A stretch of 64,000 bases of DNA from Hemicordylus capensis (lineage: Eukaryota > Chordata > Lepidosauria > Squamata > Cordylidae). Position numbers and translations under genes: made by a program. The notes beneath the pieces are model-generated. The model made no database searches. It was not told the origin of the DNA and saw nothing but the letters and a program-made list of their open reading frames with translations. Where the stretch lies: the NCBI RefSeq assembly GCF_027244095.1, contig NC_069669.1:10070501-10134500 (forward strand), read 5' to 3'. Position 1 is the stretch's first letter. Each line of letters starts with the position of its first letter. Shown here piece by piece: positions 31,446 to 43,400 of the stretch.

Positions 31446-34400
31446 TCTGGAATCCCACACACAGAATCCCCAGATTTCAGAATCTGGGGAGGAGAGTTGG
31501 TCAGGGAGGAGAGCTGATCTTGTGGAAGTGAGCATGAATTGTTCCCTTTGCTAAGCAGGGTCTGCCCTGGTTTGCATTTGGATGGGAGACTCCATGTGTG
31601 AGCACTGAAAGATATTCCCCTCAGGGATTGGGCCGCTCTGGGAAGAGCATCTAGGTCCCAAGTTCCCTCCCTGGCAGCATCTCCAAGATAGGGCTGAGAG
31701 AGACTCCTGCCTGCAACCTTGGAGAAAGCCGCTGCCAGTCTGTGTAGACAGTCCTGAGCTAGACAGAACAATGGTCTGACTCAGTGTATGGCAGCTTGGT
31801 TATGTGCCTCTCCGCATACCTGAGTTAGCGTGACGACGGCCATGAAGACAGGCGGGGGGCAGCTGCGATGCTGGTAGAAATACCACCGGCGGTCCATCTC
31901 GCAGGGCAGGATCTCGTAGGCCACGTAGCGCACGAAGCGCTTGTAGAACCCCAGGCCGGTCTCATCCAGGAGGCCATCACGGGGCAACGCCCTCTGCCCA
32001 TTGGCTATGGCTCGCTTGAAGCTGCTGGACCGCTTGCTGCTGATCTGCAAAGAGAGACCGGGACATGCTGCTGCAGCCAATAGGTCTAAGAACATAGAAC
32101 ATAAGGCCAGCCCTGCTGCATCAGGCCCAAGGCCTCTCTAGTCCAGCATCCTGTTTCACACAGTGGCCCACCAGATGCCTCTGGGGAGCCCACAGGCAAG
32201 AGGTATGAGCATGCCCTCTCTCCTGCTGTTGCTCCCCTGAAACTGGGATTAAGAGGCATCCTGCCTCTGAGGCTGGAAGTGGCCCACAGCCACCAGACTA
32301 GTAGCCATTGATAGACATGTCTTCTGTGAATTTGTCTAAGCCCCTTTTAATGCTATCCAAGGTAGTGGCCGTCACCACATCATATGGCAGAGAATCCCAT
32401 AGATTAATTCTGTGCTGTGTGAAAAAGTACTTCCTTTTGTCAGACCGAAATTTCTTGGCCATCAGTTTCATGGGATGACCCCTGGTTCTAGAGCTGCGAG
32501 AGAGGGAGAAAGATTTCTCTCTGTCCACTCTCTCTGCTCCATGCATAAATTTACAAACATCTACCATGGCTCCCCGAAGTTGTCTCTTTTCCAAACGAAA
32601 AGACGTGACACGTTAGAGGTTCATAGGAGGTCTCTTGGCATTCTGGCTGTGAAAGGATTTTGTTACTGCACCACTGCCTACCTCACAAGGTTGTTGTGAG
32701 GATACAGTCAGCAGGAAGGAGGACTGTGTGAACCACCCCAAGTTCCTTGTAGGTAGGGTGGAATAAACACACAATCAGCCCAAGAACTATCGCAGCCCCT
32801 GAATGCATCAGAAAGAAAGTCCAAAGTGGAAGAAAACTTCAGCTGAGGGGGACAGAGTCCCAGAAAGCACCAGGCTCTGCTTGGATTCAGAGAGGAAGCT
32901 TAATCGAAGGACTTGATTGGACAGTGGACATTTGCAGAGCAACCTCTGCTGTCCCTGGGAGCTCTCCAAGGTCCTGAAGTTCAACCTTTGCTGTCCCTGG
33001 GAGCTCTCCAAGGTCCTGAAGTGCTCATGTCTGACTAATGTCCTGATACTCTGCTATCCAAAATTGCCACTGGTCATTCTAGGTCTATTATACAATCACG
33101 TATTTTCAGAGCTGGAAGGAACCTTAAAGGTCTTCTAGACCAACCCCCTTATCAATACAGGAAACTGCTACAGATGGGTCAAGACCAGGAAAGTTGTGTT
33201 CCAAATGGAAAAGGGAAAGTCCCGGCTTTGGCAATATTTTGCTTAAATACAACACTTCTTTCACTATGCTCAAAGTGGTATACACAGTCTTTATTCCCAC
33301 CTCCCTTTTCTTCTCACAACAATCCTGTGAGGTAGGTCAGGTGTACAACTGACCTAAGGTCATTCAGTGAGCTTCATGGCTAAGGGGAGATTTGAAACCA
33401 ACACTCCACACTCTCACAGCAAATTACATGCTACATTTAATACTTACTCGGCTGAGTGATATTGTGGTTTTTGTTTGTTAAATTTAAAAACACAATCATC
33501 ATCTCCTGCAACTCTGCGTTAACCAGTAGGGGGCACTGTGGACACAATTTTTTCTTTTTGGGGGGGAAATGTTTAGGGATTGTGTGTATGTTGCAGCTAC
33601 AGGATGTGGGCAGTGAATTCAGCTTCCTAGGAAAGTCAGCTCTCATTTTAAAACATCAAGAAAGTTTCTAGCTCTCTCTGAGCAGGCAGCAAGGACTGCT
33701 GAATTGTCAGAAGCCAGAAGTGTGTGGGTGTGTTTGTGCTGATCAAGAAATCCAGCAATTATGGGCCAGGCTAGAGTGTCCAACATAACACTTTGGAGCA
33801 CTCTGTAACTAGCAATAAAAAAAACAAAAACAAGATACATTTTGCAAGCTAAGAGAAAGTAAAGAAAGAGGCTCAATTTGCATAATTTATAAAATCCATT
33901 GATTTAAGCCCTCTTAAAATGCAGAACTTGGAGTGGCTAGGTAGAGAACTTAATATATTTCCTTTTGCGCATTTTACATATTGCTCTAGATATCCGCCAT
34001 GGTCCTCTTAACTCACTCTGGCCCATCAGAAGATGTATGGATTTATTCTGGGATTTATATCCACCTTTCTTGCACAAAGCAAGACCATAGCAGCGTACAG
34101 CATAAAATCAAGCAATGATTTCAATAAATATATTAGAAGATAATGGGGAAAACAATGAGGGGGAGTAATTATATGAACATAAGAACAGCCCTGCTGGATC
34201 AGGCCCAAGGCCCATCAAGTCCAGCGTCCTGTTTTGCACAGTGGCCCACCAGATGCCACCAGAAGCCACAGGCAGGAGTTGAGGGCATGCCCTCTCTCCT
34301 GCTGTTACTCCCCTGCAACTGGCATTTAGAGGCATCCTGACTCTGATAGCCACCAGGGACTTTTGCACACAGCAGGATTTATCACAGGTTTACTGGGAGG

Positions 34401-37400
34401 ATTTATAGTGGCCTCGAAGTTGTCCCCCAAAAACTGACACAAAAAGTGGATTTTTTTTTTAACCCCAGGTATAAATCGGGCTACACGCTAATGTGCAGTG
34501 AAACAAACCAAATTGTGTGAGAACTGCTCCCTGATAACTCGCAGGGATCTCGAGGTAAATCTGGCCGATATGTGAACGTACCCCCTCCGTTCTGGAGGAG
34601 ATGCGAGTTAAAGGGCTTTCAAAGCCCTGTATGAAAAACTTCCAGGAGAATGACTTAGCAATAAGAGCATCTGGGATTTTCTACAGCACTTGGGAGGGGT
34701 CACAGAGTTTCACATCCACCAGTACAGGTCACATGACCCCAAACTGGGTAGGTTTAGGAGAAGTCCCACCCAGTTTCGGGAGCTGGACACGCTCCTGTTT
34801 TGCGATGGTGTGTGAAAGAAAAACAAGGTCAGAGGCAGGAAGCTGGCTCCGTTCCGTCATGCCCAGCTGGGTAGGATGAACGGGTCCTATCAAGAGTCTG
34901 TACCTATCTTGTGAACAAGGTAGGGGGGGGGAAACCACCCCACACCTCTGGGGCTTGATGGACGATCAAGCTCCATGCCTCTGGCCTTTTTATCTCACAC
35001 ACAACTGTGGAATGGGAGCATGGCCAGCACCTAAAACTGAGTAGGACTTTGGGGAGAGTGAGACTGGAGAGGGAGAGAGCTGGACTTGTGGTAACAAGCA
35101 TGAATTGACCCCTTGGCTAAGCAGGGTCCACCCTGGTTGGCATTTGGATGGGAGGCTACATGTGTGAGCAATGTAAGATCTTCCCTGTAGGGGATGGGGC
35201 CGCTCTGGGAAGAGCACCTGCAGGCTTGCATGCAGAAGGTTCCAAGTTCCCTCCCTGGCAGCATCCAAGAGACTCCTGCCTGCAGCCTTGGAGAAGCCGC
35301 TGCTGCCAGTCTGGGTAGACAATACTGAGCTCGATGGACCAAGGCTCTGACTCAGTAGAAAGCAGCTTCCGATGTTCCTATGGTCACGTGAACTGTCCTG
35401 TTATCTTGCCATCTGCACAACAGCCCTGTAAGGTAAGCCAGGAAAGAATAACCCTTCCGATACACCAACTGAGGCACTGAGGCTGAGAGAAAGGCCACCA
35501 TGAGACAAAATTCAGAACAGGCCGTTCCCAGTGTGTAGCTCTAACTCTTGGCCACCATGTCCCCCAAAGGCTAAGGCACGATTTCCTGCTCCCCAGGTAA
35601 ATGGTAACAGCAGCAGGCTGGTTTAAAAGAAAGAGTCCCCCGTTTCTTTTCTCCCAGGAGGGCCTGGGACCTCTTGTCCGGGCTTCCAGAGTGGAGTGCT
35701 CCCTTCTCAAGGGCAAACGCACTCAGCCCTTTCCGGGGTCAGCCGCGTTTCTGCCAGAGCAGCAAAGGGCTGGTGGCTGAGGGAGGCTGCTGCATTTCGG
35801 AATTGAGTTGCAGAGCACGTGGCCCAGGCAGGGCTGTGCGGGCCTGCTAATGTTTCCTCCTTGCCGGACCATTTTGCCGCTCAGCTGAGCCAATTAGGGA
35901 TAAATTATTGAGTATTAAGTATTCAGCAATGAATAGCCAGTGGAGTCTTAATGCTTTTAACAAGGAGTTCAGGGGAAGAAGAAAAACAAATCTAATCTCT
36001 TGCTATCCCTTCAGCCAAGCGATTTAGGAACATAGGAATCTGCCTTCCACTGAGTCAGACCCTCGATCCATCTAGCTCAGCGTTGCCTTCACAAACTGGC
36101 AGCGGCTTCTCCAAGGCGGCAGGCAGGAGTCTCTCTCAGCCCTATTTGGAGATGCTGCCAGGGAGGGAACTTGGAACCTACTGCTCTTCCCAGAGCGGCT
36201 TCATCCCTTAAGTGGAATCTCTTACAGGGCTCAGACGTGGTCTCCCATTCAAATGTGATTCAGTGTGGACCCTGCTTAGCTAAGGGGACACATCATGCTT
36301 GCTACCACAAGAGCAGCTCTCTCTTTCTTCCCCATTTTCAAGGCAAGCCCTGCAAGAACCTCCTTCTTCATACACACCCCACCCAACCTCCTTTTCCTCC
36401 ACTACTACTTCTATTTATATACCACTTTTCAACAGAAGTTTCCAAAGTGGTTTACATAGATATAAATAAATAAACAAGCACATCTTCCTTTCCCCAAAGA
36501 GCTCACAATCTAAAAAATAAATGTAAGACAGACACCAGCAATAGCCACTGGAGGGATGCTGTGCTGTGGTTTGATAGGGCCGGTTGCTCCCCCCCCCTAC
36601 TAAATATAAGAGAATCGCCACTTTAAAAGGTGCCTCTTTGTGCCTTGGAAGATGCAATCTCATGGGGAGAAGAGCTGGTCTTCTGGTAGTGATTTTGAAT
36701 GGTCCCCTAGCTGACTACATATTACAGCCTGAAAAAGCTCCGTTCATGGACTTTATAACTGGTTTCATGTTAAATGTGATCGGATGTGGAAAGGATTTGC
36801 CATTGTCATTGCCTTGCTGCTCAGGAGAAACCTGCCCCACACATGGCTGCATTATTGGTAACAGCTGCCCAGAAAATAAGGTGCAAATATATTCAAATTA
36901 ATTGCTGCAATCTGTTAGGACGATCAGTCGATATGGGACTCAGAAATGGAGCCGAGAGAGTTCTGCATTTGCAACCCTGGAATCAGATTGTGTCTCTCAG
37001 TCGCCCACTTCTCTTGTTTATTCATGACCTCGTTAGTGTGCTTTGTTGGAGATTCCTTAAAAGTTCTACAATCTCTTGCAATCGGTTTACTATTGTTTTG
37101 TGGAGGCCGGTGGTCTTTAGCAAATAAAGGGAATGAGAAACAATGCCAGACGAGGAGCTTGGAACAGAATTATATTGATTTGCTGGAATGCGACAATGCT
37201 TAAGACCCAGTTTTGTTTCTGCTGGAAATTCCTTCTCCAAAGCAACATGGCCACCCATGATGATCTCCTAATTCTTGTTCAAGAGAAGCAACACTATGTT
37301 CTGAACAATCCTAGTTCATAAATTAGGTCAGGAGTTCCCAACAGGGGGTTATAGGACCCCTAGAGGTACATGAAGGGCTCCCAAGGGGTACTCAGTGACT

Positions 37401-40400
37401 TTCTGCTTTCCCACCCTGTAGCTGCACTATTTGTTTCCCATCTGGAGTGACTGGGGTAGCTGTCTCATAACCGTAACATTTAAGTGTGTGTGATGTACCA
37501 GAAGCATCCCAGCCAGTACCCTTGCCAAGTCCACAACCTGTCAATGTCCTCCAATTTGGAAGATACTTCCGAGAACCTCCTGGCCATGGTGGAAGCCATT
37601 GGAGCAAGCACCTGCAAAACTGGGCAAGGCCCCTTAAAAAGAACAAAGCTTGCTCCTGGAAGCAGGGCACAAAACCTAGCCAAGACTCTGCTGGAGCGCC
37701 ATTCCCTTCTGTCACAATACCCAGCTCTGAATTCTCCTGAGCAGCGCTGACCATGGTCCTGAACGGTTGCCCTGGGAGCTGTCCAGGGTCCTGATTATCC
37801 CTCATCCTTATCTCAGAAGAGACTGCAGCATCTCCTGGAGCACGATAGTGACTGCCTCCAGATCACCAAATCAGCTTTCATGGCCAAGTGGGGATTTGAG
37901 CCCAGATCTCCCTAGTCCAATACTCTAACCCAGGGGTAGGCAACCTCGGCTTTCCAGCTATTGTTGAGCTAAGATTCCCACCATCCCCAGCCTCAATAAA
38001 TGGATGAGGGTTGTAATTCAGCACCAGCTGCAGAGTCAAGGCTGTCTACCCCTGCTCTAACCACTGCACCACACTGACTCTCCTGGTGATCATACCCTCT
38101 CTTCTGATGCTAAGACCATAGGGTCAGGAGAGCAAGCTCAGTTGAGCAGAGGCATTCTGGATCAACAGGAAAGGGGAGTTACTGGCATCTCGGCATCCCT
38201 AGACGGGTACAGCCACGGTGTAGCTGCCGAGACTCACGCCACTGACCAGGTCTACCAGCTCTTGATAGCAGATCTGTCCCTCGTCGTTGCTTTGTGCCAA
38301 AGCCACAAGCATCTCCAGCTTTGCAGGGTCCAGTGGCAGTTCATGGCTGTGCACCAGGCTGGCAAATGTCTCCACACCAATGAAACCGGTGTTTTCAGGA
38401 TCAAGCTGCCAAAGAAGGCAAGAATGAGTTCAGGAGGGAGAGACATCTGCAATGACAAGAAGAGGGGCAGCCCCATCCTTGGAGGGCTGTGTTGACCCTC
38501 TGCGACCAAAGGACTGGATAACAGGCAAAGTCTACACCAGGCCTGCTCAACTTTGTCCCTCCCACCAGCTGTTTTTGGACTACAACTCCCATCATCCCTG
38601 GCCACAGTGGCCAATAGCCAGGGATTATGGGAGTTGTAAGCCAACATCTGCAGGAGGGCCGAACTTGAGCAGCTCTGGTCTACAGCTGGTCTGTACAGGT
38701 GGTCTGGTCTACAGGGAATCACCAGGAGCTATATGCTCCTCATACAAGCTTATTTCCACTGCTTATTGGCTCCTTGCATTTCAGGGGATGAGTCAGGGCA
38801 GGAAACTAGCTGCATGAGATCCACCCTCTCCATCATGACCACAGGAGGTGCTCTGGCCTTGGACTGGGAGGACCCATAGGAATAAAGGAACATACAAAGC
38901 TGCCATATACTGAGTCAGAGCATTGGCCCATCAATCGCAGTTTTGTCTACACTGACTGGCAGCGGCTTCTCCAAGGTTGCAGGCAGGCGTCTCTCTCAGC
39001 CCTATCTTGGAGATGGTGCCAGGGAGGGAACTTGGAACCTTCTGCACGCAAGCAGACAGGTGCTCTTCCCAGAGCGGACCCATCCCCTAAGGGGAAGATC
39101 TCCCAGTGCTCACATATTGCATCTCCCATTCCAATGCAAACCAGGGCAGACCCTGCTTAGCAAAGGGGACACTTCATGCTTGCTACCACACAGCCAGCTC
39201 TCCTACAAGGAGCTGCCTGTGGAGGTGGGGGAAAGGCTTGTCAGCCTCATTGGAGCTAGCACCAATGGGATAGAACGTGTTTCCTTTTTTAGGCTCTGGC
39301 AACATCTACAGGAGGGGGTGGAGCTAGAGACAGTAGTTGGAGAGCAGAGGCATTTGAAGAGTCTTCAAAGGCGTCTTCTGGAGCAACATCCTTTTATTCC
39401 TGGTGGGTCCCCTGCACTCAGCCCTGGACGCTCTCCAAGTGCTGACTCTACCCTGGGAGCTAGCCTTGGTCCTGTTTCCCCACTTGGTTTCCTGCCCTGA
39501 ACTGGGCCACCACTCATCACCAGGCTCCTGAAAACCACAGAACTCTCACCTGGAAGGAGCCCCCTTAAGATGCGCAGCGGGGAAATGCTTGACTAACAAG
39601 CAGAAGGTTGCCGGTTTGAATCCCCACTGGTACTATATTGGGCAGTAGCAATATAGGAAGATGCCAAAAGGCATCATCTCATACTGCGCAGGAGAAGGCA
39701 ATGGTCAACCCCTCCTGTATTCTACCAAAGACAACCACAGGGCTCTGTGGGCGCGAGGAGTCAAAATCGACTTGACGGCACACTTTACCTTTATCTCACC
39801 TGGAAGAGGATACCTGTTATCCTTCCCTGCAAGGAGCAGAACCAATTATGCAACGTAAATATATCCTCCTAATTTGCATAATTTGTTCCAGGTAGAGCGA
39901 GAAGTCCGGCTTCTCTCCAAGAAGAATTTGGGTCACTTTTGTGCAGAATCTGGATTTTTCTCCCCCTTCGTTCCCCCTGCACAGAGCGTATACAATCCTT
40001 AACGCAAGACATTACATGGAAAGGAAGCTGCAGTATGTCACCGTGAGCCAAAGACATCCATGTACATAAGTTACCAGTGAATTGTTCCAGGTTGTTTATT
40101 CCAGAAGTTCTGAAATGTGGGTCCCCAGATGTTGACGGACCTCAACTCCCATCATCCCCAGTGACAACCACCACTCACCAGTTGAACAGGCCAAGAATAG
40201 GCCTATGCACAGTGGCCAACCACGCCAGGAACTTCCACTGACAACACCCCTGGAGGACCCCCTGGACCTGAAGGAGACCCTCCTCCACCGAAGACCCATG
40301 CCCAGAGCCTGCAACTGGCAGAAGAAGACGCACATTATGCCGTCCACACGCAAGGTGAGGCTGGGATCTGACCCCCCCTTTGACCTTCTGGACATTCTTC

Positions 40401-43400
40401 TCACTGAACTCTTTTAATCGAACTCTACCCAAACCCGTAGGAACTCGCGTACAGTGCGATATCCTCTCGACCACAGCAACCACACATTCGTTAGTACGCG
40501 GCCGTGTTTTATCGGGAAACTCTATTCACTGCTGTATTGCTTTTGCAAACCAGATGCTAAACATTCTCTAATAAAAGCCAATCTGTTTCAGGGGTTCTGA
40601 AATGTGGGTCCCCAGATCCTGATGGACTACAACTTCCATCATCCTCAGCAACGACGGCCTTTTGTCACTGGGGATGATGAGAAATCATGGTGTAGACCAG
40701 GGATTCTCAACGTTGGGTCCCCAGATGTTATTGGACTTCAACCCCCATAATCCCCAGCCCCAGTGGCCTTTGGTTGGGGATTATGGGAGTTGAAGTCCAA
40801 GAACATCTGGGGAGCCAATATTAAGAATCCCTGGTGTAGACAATACTGAGCTAGATGGACCAGTGGTCTGTCTCAGTATAAAGCAGCTTCCTATGTTCCT
40901 GTAAGCTGATACCCCCTGCTGCAGCTCAGTGGCAGAAGATCTGCTTTGATTGCAGGAGGTCCCGGGTTCAATCCCTGGCAGCATCTCCAGGTAGGCCTGG
41001 GAAGAACTCCTGCTTGAAACCTTGGAGAGCCACTGCCAGTCAGGGCAGACCATCCTGAGCTAGATGGACCAGGGGTCTGACTCAGTAGGTGGCAGCTTCC
41101 TATATTCTAAAACTTTGGGGGTGAAGCTCTAACACCATGGTTTGCAGAAAGCATACCATGCCCCTGGAATCTCAAGGTAGGGCACTGTAAGATCTTCCCC
41201 TTAGGGGATGGGGCAAGAGCACACTGGATCTGAATGTTTGCAAACACAGAGAAGGTCCCAGGTTCAACCCCTGGAGGGTTCCTAGCTGAGCACTCTAGCA
41301 GCTCACACTGACGTTCTAACCAGTCACGCCTCTCCCCATGGCATAAATCGGGACAAAGGAAGAACAGTATTTGCCAGGGACAGGTACCCGAAAATAAATA
41401 CAGTTGGAACCTCTGTGGTTTACTCACCTCTTTGCCCTCTGCATTTAGCAGGGCAGTCACATTCTCAAGCATGCATTTTAATTGACTTCCTTGCACAGGT
41501 GAAGGGATGCCCAAATGTTTATTCATACGGGCTGACAAGCATAATCCTCTTGGCAGCAGCGTTGGTTAACCACCCCCTTGCCTGCTCACACGAAGGCAGG
41601 AGAAGTTTTGCAAACACAGACTCACCCACCCCCTTTCTGAGGTCTTGCGTGTCACCTCTTGGGATGAAAGGCCAAGCAGATTGGGGTGCGGAGGAGGACC
41701 AAACTGTGGGGCCCAGGGCTGGTCAGAGGGAGGCCCAGGAGGGCCATTTGGGGGACTCAAATTCAAAGGGGGCTCACATTTAGACACTTGTTAATTGGGG
41801 GTGGGTGGGGGTGCCTTGTTTGGTTTTCATGTGATATCTTTTAATTTAATTTAATTTAATTTAATTTAATTTAAATTTATTTATTTATTTATTATTACAA
41901 GTCAATCCAGGATTTTCACTGGAGGCACAAATCACCAGGCTCAAACTACCATACTTTGGACACATTATGCAAAGACCCAGCTCCCTTGAGAAGTCCATCA
42001 TGCTGGGGAAAGTGGAAGGAAAGAGAAGAGGATGACCAGCAGCAAGGAGGATGGACTCGATGACACCAGAAACGAATGCACCACTGAGAGACCTTCAAGG
42101 CCAAGCTGAAGACAGATCATCCTGGAGAGAATCTATTGATGTGGTTGCTAAGAGTCGACACCAACTTGATGGCATTTAATCAATCAATTATTTATCATTA
42201 TTATTTATCATTTATTATTGTTGTTATTGTTATGGCTGGGGGCCTCACAATCTGGGAGTGGCTCAGGCTTCTCTGGGAGGAGAGCTGGTCTTGTGGTAGC
42301 AAGCATGAAATGTCCCCTTTGCTAAGCAGGGTCCCCCCTGGTTTGCATTGGAATGGGAGACTACATGTGTGAGCACTGCAAGATGTTCTCCATGGGGAGG
42401 AGGCCTCTCAGGGAAGAGTAGAAGGTTCCAAGTTCCCTCCCTGGCAGCATCTCCAGATAGGGCTAAGAGAGACTCCTGCCTGCAACCTTGGAGAAGCCAC
42501 TGCCAGTCTGTGTGGACAATGCTGAGCTAGATGGACCAGTGGTCTGACTCAGTAGAAGGCAGCTTTCCATGTCCTTATTGTCTCTGAGAGGGCCTGGTTG
42601 GACTCCAAAATGGGGTCCACTTGAACATTTCATGAGAATTTCAGCTTTCCTTTCAAAAATAAAAGTTGCCCGTCTTTGGCTGAGGAGATATGACTGGAAG
42701 TGTCTGGAGGCATCTTAACCTCCAGAAGGCATTTCTGCTACTCAGGATGACAAACCTATCTTGAGATCTGCAGCTTCTTCTCTCTCTTTTTGCGTCTGAA
42801 AGATCCGTATCTCGAGTCCTCTTTCCTGACCATTTTCTGCAATTACAGAACTGCTGGACCATCGGTCGTTCGGAATAACGCCTCGTGTGCTTCCAACAAG
42901 AACCAACTCCCGACGCCTCTCTTGTCCACACACCCAAAATAAACACAGTTGGAAGCTTGTAAGGCAGAATGACAGCACACCCTGCGAATTGAACAGCTCT
43001 GCCCAGGAGCTCCGGCTGAAGCATGTGGCAGAGCCAGCAAAACAAAATTATTCTACAAACAATATTATCTTTGTCATTTCCTTCCCCAGGGAAGGAAATG
43101 CAGAGAACAGAAGAGCACGCTGGCAATGTCACTGCAGGATGGGCCAGAGAGAGGATACAGGGGAGTGGGTGGGAGGGGAGAAAGAAAGACAGGCAGAAAA
43201 CCATTCAGATTTTGATCCACAGAAACCCACCACCCCCACCATCTACGTAGTCTCAGCAGAAATATCGCTGCCGAGAGACAACCGATCGTCATTCAAGGGT
43301 TTAATGGCACACAAGGATGTTACATGCCAGCGCTGTGGTTAATACCTAGAAATTTTGTCCCAAAAGCAAGCTGCAGGAATCTTAAGGATGGCTTCACTCA

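Noticed and set aside
31379-31771. Recurrent proteins containing [16 protein letters not shown] or similar
   Set aside because: Translations of the SINE body, seen wherever a copy occurs.
38142-38495. Plus-strand frame over RHBDL1 exon 2
   Set aside because: It is the antisense shadow of the EF-hand-like exon.
42653-43204. 183-codon minus-strand open frame in RHBDL1 intron 1
   Set aside because: No family resemblance or supported exon borders; the region is better treated as repeat-free non-coding sequence.
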